A DNA stretch of 64,000 nt from Thermococcus pacificus (GTDB taxonomy: Archaea > Methanobacteriota_B > Thermococci > Thermococcales > Thermococcaceae), in contig NZ_CP015102.1 of the NCBI RefSeq assembly GCF_002214485.1, positions 620,001 to 684,000 of the forward strand, given 5' to 3'. Positions within the stretch are counted from its first letter, which is position 1; every line of letters starts with the position of its first letter. Positions 30,699 through 38,250 of the stretch are shown here, piece after piece. The notes under the pieces were generated by a model. That model saw only the letters and a list, made by a program, of their open reading frames with translations, had not been told where the DNA came from and searched no databases. A program made the translations under genes and the position numbers.

Positions 30699-31313
30699 AT
30701 GATAATCTTCGCGGGACGTTCAAACGTTGGTAAGAGTACGCTCATATTCCGTTTAACCGGAAAGTGGGTCAAGCGCGGAAAGCGGCCCGGAGTGACGAGA
30801 AAACCCACCGAGGTGAACTGGAGGGGGAAGATAATAGTCGACATGCCGGGCTTCGGCTTCATGAGCGGTGTTCCGAAGAGGGTTCAGGAGAAAGTCAAAG
30901 ATGAGATAGTGCGCTTCATAGAGGAGAAAGCGGACGAGATAGAGCTTGCCGTTCTTGTGGTGGACGGCAAAGCCGCGCCGGAGATAATCGAGCGCTGGGA
31001 GAAGCGCGGGGAGATACCCATCGACGTCGAGTTCTATCAGTTCCTCCGGGAGCTCAACATACCGACGATAGTAGCCGTGAACAAGCTTGACAAGATAAAG
31101 AACCTCCAGAGGACGATAAACTTCCTGGCGGAGAAGTTTGGGGTTCCGCCTTCCGAAATCAACGAGACCTTCGTGCCGATATCTGCAAAGTTCGGGAAGA
31201 ACCTGGATAAACTCAGGCTGACGATGGAGAAGAAGCTGAAGGAGGGCAGAGAAAAGCCCTCAGAGAACCTCAAGGACGATGTGGGTGATGGTCTCCTTGA
31301 CTCCGTCGAGTGA
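30699..31313 (+). CDS. engB: EngB/YsxC-family GTPase
   Basis: The protein has 204 residues from the ATG at 30699 after GGTGAG. GTPase motifs: G1 GRSNVGKST, G3 DMPGFGF, G4 NKLDK and G5 ISAK. EngB proteins assist large-subunit ribosome assembly in bacteria; the archaeal role is presumed similar. TATA AGCTTATAA-like sequence lies about 40 bases upstream (TTATAAAG near 30660). The 3' end overlaps the convergent Lrp-like gene by 54 bases, an unusually long tail-to-tail overlap. Confidence 0.9.
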   Translation: MIIFAGRSNVGKSTLIFRLTGKWVKRGKRPGVTRKPTEVNWRGKIIVDMPGFGFMSGVPKRVQEKVKDEIVRFIEEKADEIELAVLVVDGKAAPEIIERWEKRGEIPIDVEFYQFLRELNIPTIVAVNKLDKIKNLQRTINFLAEKFGVPPSEINETFVPISAKFGKNLDKLRLTMEKKLKEGREKPSENLKDDVGDGLLDSVE

Positions 31314-31724
31314 AGATATCTCCTCGAGTATCTCGTCCAGCCTCGTTTTGTCCGCTTCGATGATCAGATCGATGTCGCCGGTGACGCGGTATATCTTCTT
31401 TATCTTGAGGTTCTTTATGGCCTCGTAGACGTTCCTCCTCTTGGTGGGCTCTATCCTGACGAAAACGAATACATCACCCTTCTTTTCGCCAAGCAGGTCA
31501 AGGGCCTTGTCGGTTAGGTCTATGAAGCCCCTGCCCGTTCTTATGTATCCAAGTTCTTTGAGAACCTTGAGGTGGTTGCTGAGGGCCTGTCTGGTTATCC
31601 CGAGCTCCTCCGCGAGCTCGTCCTGGGTCTTTTCGACGGTGTGCACCTCTATGGTCTTGCCGTCCTCGTAGAACTTTCTCAGAAGCCTGAGCTGCCTGGG
31701 GGTGAGTGCAGTTTTCTCCTCCAT
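31260..31724 (-). CDS. Lrp/AsnC-like transcriptional regulator
   Basis: The protein has 154 residues. The N-terminal HTH (TQDELAEELGITRQALSNHLKVLKELGYIRTG) is of the ArsR/MarR style. The C-terminal domain VFVFVRIEPTKRRNVYEAIK, KIYRVTGDIDLIIEADKTRLDEIL is a RAM-like alpha/beta ligand domain of the Lrp family. The start is ATG at 31724, preceded by GGAGG. The promoter has TATA (TTTAATAAATG) near 31758-31768. It is convergent with engB. Ligand and targets are unknown; amino acid sensing is typical of the family. Confidence 0.8.
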   Translation of the reverse strand: MEEKTALTPRQLRLLRKFYEDGKTIEVHTVEKTQDELAEELGITRQALSNHLKVLKELGYIRTGRGFIDLTDKALDLLGEKKGDVFVFVRIEPTKRRNVYEAIKNLKIKKIYRVTGDIDLIIEADKTRLDEILEEISSLDGVKETITHIVLEVL

Positions 31725-31939
31725 TTTTAAACCTCCTTTGCATGATTAGCCTTTATGCATTTATTAAACCAACGATTTTTCAGGCCAATGTCAACTTTTG
31801 ATGGCCCAATATTAGTGGCGTAGGGGGAATCTTATAAGTTTTTTCATCCTCCATTCCACTTCCAAGATAGGGCCCGGTTCAGCATGTTCTGTGGGCCTTA
31901 GCAGTTAGATTTTTAATTTCTTCCTCAAAGATTTCCTCC
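31725..31939. promoter_or_regulatory. Divergent promoter region, Lrp-like gene and clp1
   Basis: The region holds a TATA box for the Lrp-like gene (near 31758-31768, minus strand) and one for clp1 (ATTTTTAATTT near 31909-31919, plus strand), so clp1 has a very short leader. GCATGATTAGCCTTTATGCAT contains an inverted repeat (TGCAT/ATGCA) close to the Lrp-like start that could be an autoregulatory site. No gene is seen. Confidence 0.45.
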
Positions 31940-33007
31940 ATGAACAAAGCGACCTACACCACGGACGTTCCAGGGGACAGGCTCTCCCTGCTGGAAACAC
32001 TCTCTTCCCGCCAGAGACCGACCAAAGTAATGCTCATCGGCGGAACGGACAGCGGAAAGACAACCCTCCTCACGTTCCTCGCCAACGGCCTCATTGAGAG
32101 AGGACTGAGGGTCGCCATAGTGGACAGCGATGTGGGTCAGAAGGGAGTACTCCCCCCCGCGGCTATCAGCCTTGCCTTCCCTGAAGGGCCTTTCTCCAAC
32201 CCCAGTGAGCTGAGGGGAGCGGCTCACTACTTCATAGGCACAACCTCCCCCGGGCAGTACGCTGGAGAGATGGCCGTTGGCGTAAAGAGACTCGTTGACA
32301 TCGCCATCAAATCAGCAGACATCGTCCTGATAGATACTACCGGCTTCGTTACAGGCCCGGGTGCCGAGATGAAGCGCCTCAAGGCTGAACTCGTGAGGCC
32401 CGATATCGTGGTCTTCCTGGAGAAAGGGGGTGAACTCGAACATCTGCGGAACCTTCTCGCGCCTTACGGCGAAATACTCCGGCTCCCGGTCAGTCCGAAG
32501 GTCAGGGCTTACTCCAGAGAGGAGCGCAGGGAGATCCGGGGGAAAAAGTGGCGGGCGTACTTCGCGGCCTCCACTCCTGTGGATGTCGATCTGAGGGAGG
32601 TCATTCCAGGGGGCACGTCCCTCTTCCAGGGCAGACCTTTGACCCCTGAAGAAGTGGAGCTCCTTTCTTCTGCATTCGGCTGGCTTGTCCTGGCCGGCTG
32701 GAAGGGAGGGCGATACACCGTCGTCAAATCCGACGTTGAGTCCTCCCCAAGGCACTACGACCGCTTTGCCCTCCATGCCGTTGATTTTGAAAAGCTGAGC
32801 AACCTGCTTGTGGGCTTCATTGATGGGGATGGCCTTTGCCTTGGCGTAGGTATACTGAAGTGGATAAGCTTCAGCGCGAGAAAGGCGCAGGTTTTAACTC
32901 CCCTCTCCCCCGAGGAGGTGAGCAAAGCCGTGGAACTCCGCTTCGGCCGCATAAGGGTCCTTGAAAACGGCGAGGAGCTGGGCCTCCTCCGGAGGGATGA
33001 GCTGTAG
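31940..33007 (+). CDS. clp1: Polynucleotide 5'-hydroxyl kinase, Clp1 family
   Basis: The protein has 355 residues, near the length of the characterised P. horikoshii Clp1 homologue. Walker A GGTDSGKTT (about residues 34-42), Walker B/lid motifs VAIVDSDVGQKGVLPP and VLIDTTGFV, and a C-terminal beta-rich domain (VGFIDGDGLCLGVGILKWIS) are present. It phosphorylates 5'-OH ends of RNA (and DNA) with ATP, probably in tRNA splicing or RNA repair. A transcript without a long leader is expected from the TATA near 31914. It is followed 44 bases later by the UbiA gene. Confidence 0.9.
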   Translation: MNKATYTTDVPGDRLSLLETLSSRQRPTKVMLIGGTDSGKTTLLTFLANGLIERGLRVAIVDSDVGQKGVLPPAAISLAFPEGPFSNPSELRGAAHYFIGTTSPGQYAGEMAVGVKRLVDIAIKSADIVLIDTTGFVTGPGAEMKRLKAELVRPDIVVFLEKGGELEHLRNLLAPYGEILRLPVSPKVRAYSREERREIRGKKWRAYFAASTPVDVDLREVIPGGTSLFQGRPLTPEEVELLSSAFGWLVLAGWKGGRYTVVKSDVESSPRHYDRFALHAVDFEKLSNLLVGFIDGDGLCLGVGILKWISFSARKAQVLTPLSPEEVSKAVELRFGRIRVLENGEELGLLRRDEL

Positions 33008-33051
33008 CAAAGATTTTTAAGCCAATTCTCTAACTGAATTAGGTGACCCTA

Positions 33052-33882
33052 ATGGAATTCAAGGCCTTCATCGAGATAACCAGGCCCCACAACTGCCTCC
33101 TCGCAGGGATAGTCGGGGTTCTCGGCTCCATAGTGGCCGTCGGCGACATCCCTGCCCCACGGACAGCGCTCCTGGTCTTTTTGGTGGTCGTCCTCGGTTG
33201 CGCCGGAGGAAACACCATCAACGACTACTTCGACTACGAGATAGACAAGATCAACCGGCCGGAGAGGCCCCTCCCGAGAGGTGCAATGAGCAGAAGGACA
33301 GCCCTCTACTATTCGCTGGCCCTGTTTGCCGTTGGCCTTTCTCTGGCGGCTCTGATAAACATCTACGCCTTCACCATTGCGTTGGTGGCTTACGTCATGA
33401 TGTTCCTCTACGCCTGGAAGCTCAAACCCCTCCCCTTCGTGGGGAACCTCACCGTGGCGGCTCTGACGGCGGCGACGCCGCTCTACGGTGCCGTTGCGGT
33501 TGAACACCTCGGTCTTGCTGGTTATCTTGCGGTATGCGCCTTCCTCGTCAACGTCGCGAGGGAGGTCATCAAGGACATCGAGGACGTGGAGGGGGACGTC
33601 GCCAAGGGCGCCAGGACGCTCCCTATACTCTGGGGAAATAAGAAAGCCGCCCGCGTGGGGGCTCTCTTTGCGGTGCTCACCGTTGCGGCCTCTTTCCTCC
33701 CGGTTAAAGCCGGGGTCGGGCTCGGCTACTATGCCATGGTGCCGGTCGATTTGATAATCCTCTACGCTGCGTACCTGATACTCCGCTCCCAGGACAGGGA
33801 GACCGCTCACAGGTCGCAGAAGTTGCTCAAAATCAGCATATTCCTTGCGGTAATGGCTTTCCTGGTTGCGGCACTGGTCTAA
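33052..33882 (+). CDS. Digeranylgeranylglyceryl phosphate synthase (UbiA prenyltransferase)
   Basis: The protein has 276 residues from the ATG at 33052 (AGGTGA upstream). It has eight or nine membrane segments. The two Asp-rich motifs are intact: NDYFDYEIDKINRPERPLPRG near 55-75 and REVIKDIEDVEGDVAKG near 165-181. It attaches the second geranylgeranyl chain to geranylgeranylglyceryl phosphate, a core step of archaeal ether lipid synthesis, in the membrane. It starts with ITRPHNC as in other archaeal DGGGP synthases. A small conserved gene follows 17 bases later. Confidence 0.9.
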   Translation: MEFKAFIEITRPHNCLLAGIVGVLGSIVAVGDIPAPRTALLVFLVVVLGCAGGNTINDYFDYEIDKINRPERPLPRGAMSRRTALYYSLALFAVGLSLAALINIYAFTIALVAYVMMFLYAWKLKPLPFVGNLTVAALTAATPLYGAVAVEHLGLAGYLAVCAFLVNVAREVIKDIEDVEGDVAKGARTLPILWGNKKAARVGALFAVLTVAASFLPVKAGVGLGYYAMVPVDLIILYAAYLILRSQDRETAHRSQKLLKISIFLAVMAFLVAALV

Positions 33883-33899
33883 GAAAGGAGGTGATGCTC

Positions 33900-34280
33900 A
33901 TGGAGTTTAAGGAGGAGATAGGTAAGGCCCTCGAGGGGGACGGCCTCTGGACGGTCGTCACGTTCAAGACGCCCCATGGTCCGGGGATTACACTGGAAAA
34001 GCTCGCCGAGGCCGCTGAGAGCGCCGGCTGGAGGATAACCTTCCGTGCCAACTGGTGGACCGCTGACATACCCTACGGTCTGGCCAGGCTGGACCTGAGA
34101 AAGAACGGCAGGGAGAAGATACTCCTGGGGAAGTGGATACTCGGCAGCAAGTGCGAGCTGATAAGCCTGGAGAACATGTCCCTCGAGAGGGGACGCGATG
34201 AGTTCTTCCGCATGGTGGACAGCATAACCTCCACTCTGATCCACGACCCCGTCATAAGGACGATGAGGGAGCAGTACTGA
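33900..34280 (+). CDS. Conserved small protein downstream of DGGGP synthase
   Basis: The protein has 126 residues from the ATG at 33900. The ribosome-binding site AAGGAGGTGAT directly upstream decides this start over the GTG and ATG before it. An alpha/beta protein, it begins MEFKEEIGKALEGDGLWTVV and contains GWRITFRANWWTADIPYGLARLDLR and ILGSKCELISLENMSLERG. No family was recognised. It probably shares the UbiA transcript, which ends at the T run that follows. Confidence 0.65.
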   Translation: MEFKEEIGKALEGDGLWTVVTFKTPHGPGITLEKLAEAAESAGWRITFRANWWTADIPYGLARLDLRKNGREKILLGKWILGSKCELISLENMSLERGRDEFFRMVDSITSTLIHDPVIRTMREQY

Positions 34281-34288
34281 CTCCCCGG

Positions 34289-34301
34289 CTTTTTTGTTTT
34301 A
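34289..34301 (+). terminator. Oligo-T terminator of the clp1-UbiA operon
   Basis: GCTTTTTTGTTTTAA, right after the stop codon at 34280, is a T6-G-T4 run typical of Thermococcales termination. The convergent RPA operon ends at 34354. Confidence 0.55.
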
Positions 34302-34353
34302 ACCGTCAGTTTTCAGGTCTAATTCTTACGGGTGGGTAGAAAAGTAGAAAAGC

Positions 34354-35169
34354 TCAGAGCGGCTCGTAGTAGCCGATCTCCGGCTCGTATATCTCGCCCT
34401 CCGCCAGGAGCTGGGTTATGGCTTCCTCGATGAGCTCCTCACTGAAGTCCTTGGAGAGCTTCTTGACTATGAACTTGTGTGAGAGCGCCTTTTCCTTTTC
34501 CTTGAGCAGCTCTAAGACGGCATTCTTGGCCTTCTCAAGCTCCGGGTTCGTGGGGGCCTCCTCCTCTTCCGAAATCTCCTCCGAAATCTCTTCCTCAAAG
34601 AGAGCCTCCTCCGCGCTCCTCTGCTCCAGCATCATGGTGTAGAGTTCGTCTATGGTGAGGAGCATATCCTCACTTACCCCTTTGTTCTTGGCTATGACCT
34701 TGGCCTTAGCGGTGACGCCGTACTTGTCGTATATCTCGAACGCTATCTTGGCCTTTTTAGCGTGCTCGACTTTTTCCTTGAGGGTCTCGAAGCGGTGGAG
34801 TATCCACATGTTCGGCTCCACCTTGGATATGCCCTCAACGAGAATCTGCTTGTCGTCGCGCCACTCACTGATCTTCCCGATTATCTGGACGAGGTCGCCC
34901 TTCTTCACGAGTCTGATGAAGCGCGTGTCCTCGCGGAAGCCGAGCACCCAGATGGTTCCGGTTCCATCGTCAATCTGGAACTTGCCGTAGGTCTCATCCT
35001 CGCTTATCGCCGGCTCCCTAACCACCGTCGCGACCACCTTGACGCGGTAGACCTTCCTTGCGTCCCTGGTTATCAGGTAGTTCGGCTCAAAGTCGCCCTC
35101 GCTCTTGACGAAGTAACCGTTAATGATGTCCATGATGTAGACCCTGCTCGCTGGGAGGCGCTTCTTCAT
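34354..35169 (-). CDS. rpa32: Replication protein A subunit RPA32
   Basis: The protein has 271 residues. The N-terminal OB fold (about 40-135: RKVYRVKVVATVVREPAISE, YGKFQIDDGTGTIWVLGF, GDLVQIIGKISEWRDDKQIL) is that of RPA32. A long acidic linker (about 190-215, EEEISEEISEEEEAP) and a C-terminal winged helix (about 215-271) follow, as in eukaryotic RPA32. With RPA41 and RPA14 it makes the heterotrimeric single-strand DNA-binding complex described in Pyrococcus. The start overlaps the RPA14 stop by 4 bases. Confidence 0.93.
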   Translation of the reverse strand: MKKRLPASRVYIMDIINGYFVKSEGDFEPNYLITRDARKVYRVKVVATVVREPAISEDETYGKFQIDDGTGTIWVLGFREDTRFIRLVKKGDLVQIIGKISEWRDDKQILVEGISKVEPNMWILHRFETLKEKVEHAKKAKIAFEIYDKYGVTAKAKVIAKNKGVSEDMLLTIDELYTMMLEQRSAEEALFEEEISEEISEEEEAPTNPELEKAKNAVLELLKEKEKALSHKFIVKKLSKDFSEELIEEAITQLLAEGEIYEPEIGYYEPL

Positions 35170-35543
35170 AGCTCCTCACCTCCGAAGAACTCAATGATGC
35201 TTTCCACCTTCGGGAGAACCTTCCTTTCAAGCTCCCTTACCTCCTCTAGGGCGTCGAGGTCTGCGTTGCTGAAGTCCTGTATGACCTCGCCGTAGATGTG
35301 CGTGCCCTCCTCGTTCCTGATGACCCTTCCAATGACCCTGACGATCTGACCGTTCTCCGGTAAAACGTTCTCCTCGCTCTCGACGAGTATGACCCCGGTA
35401 CCGTCGTCGAGCCAGAAGGTGTAGTCCATCTTATCAACCTTGAATGCCTTGCCTATGAGGGAAACACGCGTGTCGTCTTCCCGTATCTCGCCTATCTTCC
35501 TCTCGACGGCCGGCTTTCTTCTTCTAAACTTAATCTCTTCCAT
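35166..35543 (-). CDS. rpa14: Replication protein A subunit RPA14
   Basis: The protein has 125 residues from the ATG at 35543, which lies two bases past the RPA41 stop codon. A single OB fold (DDTRVSLIGKAFKVDKMDYTFWLDDGTGVILVESEENVLPENGQIVRVIGRVIRNE) makes up most of the protein, followed by a C-terminal helix (ALEEVRELERKVLPKVESIIEFF) that mediates trimer assembly. It is the middle gene of the operon and overlaps RPA32. Confidence 0.93.
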   Translation of the reverse strand: MEEIKFRRRKPAVERKIGEIREDDTRVSLIGKAFKVDKMDYTFWLDDGTGVILVESEENVLPENGQIVRVIGRVIRNEEGTHIYGEVIQDFSNADLDALEEVRELERKVLPKVESIIEFFGGEEL

Positions 35544-35544
35544 T

Positions 35545-36618
35545 TCACTCACCACCCTCGAGCTCGGCTATGGCCTTCTTCAGCTCGGCCCTAACCCTGG
35601 CTATCTCCCTCTTGGGGTCAACTTCGTCCCAGCCAAAGGCCTTGAGTATCAGACCCAGGAACTTGTCGTCGACAACGTTGCCCCTGACGATTATCTCCTT
35701 GCCGAGAAGGTAGTAGTACTCCTCCTCCGCAAGCTTCCTTCCGGCTTCCCTGAGGGTTAATCCCCCCTCAACGAGTTCCTTGAGCTTCTCGGCTATCTCT
35801 TCTGGCTCTCTGCCGAGCAGGTCAGCGGCGTCATCTCCAAAGAGGGTCGTCCTGATGTAGCCCGTCGAGTCGTCGAGGCCGAAGTCGATTATAACCATCG
35901 TAACCGGCTTCACCTCGCCGTGCTCCGGGCATATCCAGGTCTCCGTGGCCGGGTCGTAGTCGACCTTCCTCCTGCACTGGGGGCAGGCGTCGTAAGCCGT
36001 GACGCGGTAGAGCCTCGCTATCGTGCCCCTAACTTCGACGAACTTCTCGCCGCCCATAAGCTCGCCTATCTTCCTTCTCTGGTAGTTGTAGCTCCTTATC
36101 TCCTCGAGGGGGGGTATCTCCTCGACGCGCGGGTCTTCTGGGTTGGGTATTATCCTCGTCCTGAAGTTGGCGTGCAGCTCTATTCCGTTCCTTCCCTCCC
36201 TAACTGTGGGGTCGATTATCTTGATAACATCTCCCGGCTTGAGCTCCTCGTAGTACTTGCCCACCAGGTTGTCCCAGAGGACGAGCCTTGTCCTGCCCGT
36301 TCCGTCGTAGATTATGAGGTTGGCCACCCTGCCGGTAGAGCCGTCGCGCCTCTGGTACTCCCTTGGCGGGTACTTCCTCATTATCCTCGCGACTACGTTG
36401 ACCCCGGTCATCCCGGGGACGAGGTCGGCTATGTGGAGAAGCTCTTCCTTTCCTTCAAGGTTAACACCAAGTTCTTCCGCGAGCATGACTGCAGCGGCGT
36501 GCTCCGAGATGCCCTCACGCTCTGCAATCTCGGCTATCCTTTCCTCTATTTCATCCTCCGAGAGGCCCTTCTGCCTCTTGATCATCTCGATAACCTGCTC
36601 CTTTGTCAGCACTCCCAT
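35545..36618 (-). CDS. rpa41: Replication protein A large subunit RPA41
   Basis: The protein has 357 residues from the ATG at 36618 after GGTGAG. An N-terminal helical part (LTKEQVIEMIKRQKGLSEDE) is followed by an OB fold (about 70-170) and a zinc-binding OB fold with CPQCRRKVDYDPATETWICPEHG (C-x2-C...C-x2-H). It binds single-stranded DNA in replication, repair and recombination. The operon order is RPA41, RPA14, RPA32. Confidence 0.94.
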   Translation of the reverse strand: MGVLTKEQVIEMIKRQKGLSEDEIEERIAEIAEREGISEHAAAVMLAEELGVNLEGKEELLHIADLVPGMTGVNVVARIMRKYPPREYQRRDGSTGRVANLIIYDGTGRTRLVLWDNLVGKYYEELKPGDVIKIIDPTVREGRNGIELHANFRTRIIPNPEDPRVEEIPPLEEIRSYNYQRRKIGELMGGEKFVEVRGTIARLYRVTAYDACPQCRRKVDYDPATETWICPEHGEVKPVTMVIIDFGLDDSTGYIRTTLFGDDAADLLGREPEEIAEKLKELVEGGLTLREAGRKLAEEEYYYLLGKEIIVRGNVVDDKFLGLILKAFGWDEVDPKREIARVRAELKKAIAELEGGE

Positions 36619-36740
36619 AACACTCACCTTAATGGTAATTGGGGCTTCGGGTATTTAAACCTTTCTCCAGAGAGAGCGTTTTCAAAAATAAAGCTGTTCT
36701 TCCCGGCATAGGGAGAAATGGGGAAGTAATAGTCCAAAAT

Positions 36741-37370
36741 TCACTCCTCGGCCGGACTGATTGCTTCAGTGCTTTCCACTTCCTTCATCCCTTCGCCCTC
36801 AGGAGCCTCCTCGTCTTCCCCTTTACCCTCAAGCTTCGATATCAGGTCGCTGTACTCGGCGTGAACGACCCTCTTGAAGGCCTCCTTTATGATGTTGGGG
36901 TCGTTCTCTGGGAAGCCGTAGAGTTCGGCGAACTTCGATGTCGTCCCGAGGAGCTTCGTCCTCTCGTATGGCTCCGCATAGATAAGGCCCATCTCAAGGA
37001 GCTTCCTTATGTGCTCGTAGGCCTGGCTTCCGCGCAGCTTTACGACCTTGCTCTGCTCTATCGGCTGTAGGTAGGCTATCAGTGCGAGCGTCTTGAGCTC
37101 ACCGGTTCTCAGATCTGGCCTCGGCATGAGGTGGACGACACGCTGGCTGTACTCCTGCTTGACCTGCATGACGTACTTGTCCCCGAGAACCTTGACAACC
37201 TCTATCGCGCTCTTTCTCTCGGCGTACTCTGCAGCTATCAGTTCGATGAGTTTTTCAAGGTAGTCGAGGGACCTTATTCCAAGGGCCCTTGAAAGCTCTT
37301 TGATGCTCAACGGCCTTCCAGAAACGAACAGAGCGGCCTCGACGAGGGCTTTATCCTCAAGCAGTCCCAT
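36741..37370 (-). CDS. scpB: Segregation and condensation protein B (ScpB)
   Basis: The protein has 209 residues from the ATG at 37370 (GAGGTGA upstream). Two winged-helix domains are evident: the first MGLLEDKALVEAALFVSGRP and LSRALGIRSLDYLEKLIELI, the second LALIAYLQPIEQSKVVKLRG through AYEHIRKLLEMGLIYAEPYER. An acidic tail ends the protein. It is the accessory subunit of SMC condensin, binding ScpA. A TATA element (GGTTATAGTAG, minus strand, near 37405-37415) fits. It is divergent from the 5S rRNA gene. Confidence 0.9.
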   Translation of the reverse strand: MGLLEDKALVEAALFVSGRPLSIKELSRALGIRSLDYLEKLIELIAAEYAERKSAIEVVKVLGDKYVMQVKQEYSQRVVHLMPRPDLRTGELKTLALIAYLQPIEQSKVVKLRGSQAYEHIRKLLEMGLIYAEPYERTKLLGTTSKFAELYGFPENDPNIIKEAFKRVVHAEYSDLISKLEGKGEDEEAPEGEGMKEVESTEAISPAEE

Positions 37371-37434
37371 TATTATCACCTCTCCATGAAACCTCCGATG
37401 AAACTACTATAACCTTTTCCATGTCCGACCGCAA

Positions 37435-37444
37435 AATTTATAAA
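37435..37444 (+). promoter_or_regulatory. TATA box of the 5S rRNA-tRNA-Asp unit
   Basis: AATTTATAAA lies about 25-30 bases before the 5S rRNA 5' end near 37469, as expected for a stable RNA promoter. The same motif AATTTATAAA serves tRNA-Gln at 5911-5920. Confidence 0.7.
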
Positions 37445-37468
37445 CCCGTCTAGAAAGGTTGGTACCGG

Positions 37469-37593
37469 TACGGCGGTCATAGCGGCGGGGTCACACCCGG
37501 TCTCGTTTCGACCCCGGAAGTTAAGCCCGCCAGCGATCCCGGGTGTACTGCCCTCCGAGAGGGGGCGGGAAACCGGGGACGCCGCCGGCCACT
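37469..37593 (+). rRNA. 5S ribosomal RNA
   Basis: The sequence begins TACGGCGGTCATAGCGGCGG and ends GACGCCGCCGGCCAC, with the conserved GGAAGTTAAGCCCGCCAGCG block in the middle. The ends pair (GGCGGTC... with GCCGCC). It is a solitary 5S gene, not linked to 16S/23S, as usual in Thermococcales. tRNA-Asp starts 6 bases downstream. The exact ends are estimated within a few bases. Confidence 0.96.
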
Positions 37594-37598
37594 CACAT

Positions 37599-37676
37599 GC
37601 CCGGGTGGTGTAGCCAGGCCCATCATACGGGACTGTCACTCCCGTGACTCGGGTTCAAATCCCGACCCGGGCGCCA
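37599..37676 (+). tRNA. tRNA-Asp (anticodon GTC)
   Basis: The cloverleaf has acceptor stem GCCCGGG/CCCGGGC, discriminator G and an encoded CCA (37674-37676). The anticodon stem CGGGA/TCCCG carries loop CTGTCAC, giving GTC. The T-loop TTCAAAT is intact. It is co-transcribed with 5S rRNA. The repeat element copy B begins 5 bases after the CCA. Confidence 0.97.
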
Positions 37677-37681
37677 TTCTG

Positions 37682-37973
37682 ACAAACTTTACTTTCGTGA
37701 AGTTTGATTAAGGTTGCATGTCGTGTTTATGGAATCCCTGTTTTGAGGGGGTTGCTCTTCCACTTGCTGGTTCTGCAGTGTTTCACTGTGGGAATAACGC
37801 CCTTCGGGCGTTAATTGGAAGTTGAAACTTGTTTTAGCTGGTGCAAAGCGTTGACGGGAAGTGCGTGCCTTCTGAAAGATGGTTCTGAAACGTGCACGCC
37901 AGTATTATTCACTCAGAGGGAGAATTTTTTGGTCAAACTTTTTCCAGAAGCTTGTTAGTGAAGTTTGTTGTTA
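37682..37973 (+). repeat. Dispersed tRNA-flanking repeat element, short copy B
   Basis: The element lies between the convergent tRNA-Asp (CCA at 37674-37676) and tRNA-Lys (CCA at 37974-37976) and fills the gap completely. It starts with the hairpin CAAACTTTAC TTTC GTGAAGTTTG (37683-37706) and ends, read from tRNA-Lys, with ACAAACTTCAC. Its order of blocks matches copy A at 6397-6963 (minus strand). It also contains AACGCCC TTC GGGCGTT (about 37794-37810), a stable small hairpin absent from A. No open frame longer than background is shared with A. It is noncoding, MITE-like or a structured tRNA trailer. Confidence 0.75.
37683..37706 (+). repeat. Terminal hairpin of copy B next to tRNA-Asp
   Basis: CAAACTTTAC, four-base loop TTTC, GTGAAGTTTG. 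Compared with CAAACTTCGC/CTGC/GCGAAGTTTG of copy A, pair 9 changes from G-C to A-T with both sides altered, and pair 8 from C-G to T-G. The structure is kept while the sequence drifts. Confidence 0.7.
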
Positions 37974-38051
37974 TGGCGGGCCGGACGGGATTCGAACCCG
38001 CGGCCACGGGGTTAAAAGCCCCGCGCTCTAACCAGGCTGAGCTACCGGCCC
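37974..38051 (-). tRNA. tRNA-Lys (anticodon TTT)
   Basis: The minus-strand cloverleaf has acceptor stem GGGCCGG/CCGGCCC, discriminator G and an encoded CCA (37974-37976). The anticodon stem CGGGG/CCCCG carries loop CTTTTAA, giving TTT. The T-loop TTCGAAT is intact and there is no intron. The TATA box CTTATAAAAT lies at 38078-38087. Its 3' end abuts repeat copy B. Confidence 0.97.
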
Positions 38052-38077
38052 GTGTCCGAGTGGGAATTTTGGGGATG

Positions 38078-38087
38078 ATTTTATAAG
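38078..38087 (-). promoter_or_regulatory. TATA box of tRNA-Lys
   Basis: CTTATAAAAT on the minus strand lies 27-36 bases before the tRNA-Lys 5' end at 38051. Confidence 0.65.
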
Positions 38088-38250
38088 CTTTGCCCTGCGG
38101 TTGAGCTGACCTCCCCCGCCCTAAAGGGTAAGTTTTCAGAGAAAAGTCTATGGTCGGCCAAAAAACTTCTTCCCCTGTTAAGGTGTCCGAGCGGTGTGAA
38201 GCTCGTCTCCCTGCGAAAACTACTTAAACATTTTTGGCCAACCTAATGCG

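Noticed and set aside
33049-33810. 253-residue minus-strand open frame opposite the UbiA gene
   Set aside because: The plus strand has both Asp-rich prenyltransferase motifs. The antisense product is His/Glu/Arg-rich low-complexity sequence.
37376-37639. Open frame across 5S rRNA and tRNA-Asp
   Set aside because: It is antisense to structured RNA genes with no coding signals.
37677-37973. CRISPR array
   Set aside because: The recurring CAAACTT pieces are not regularly spaced, there are no unique spacers, and no cas genes are present.
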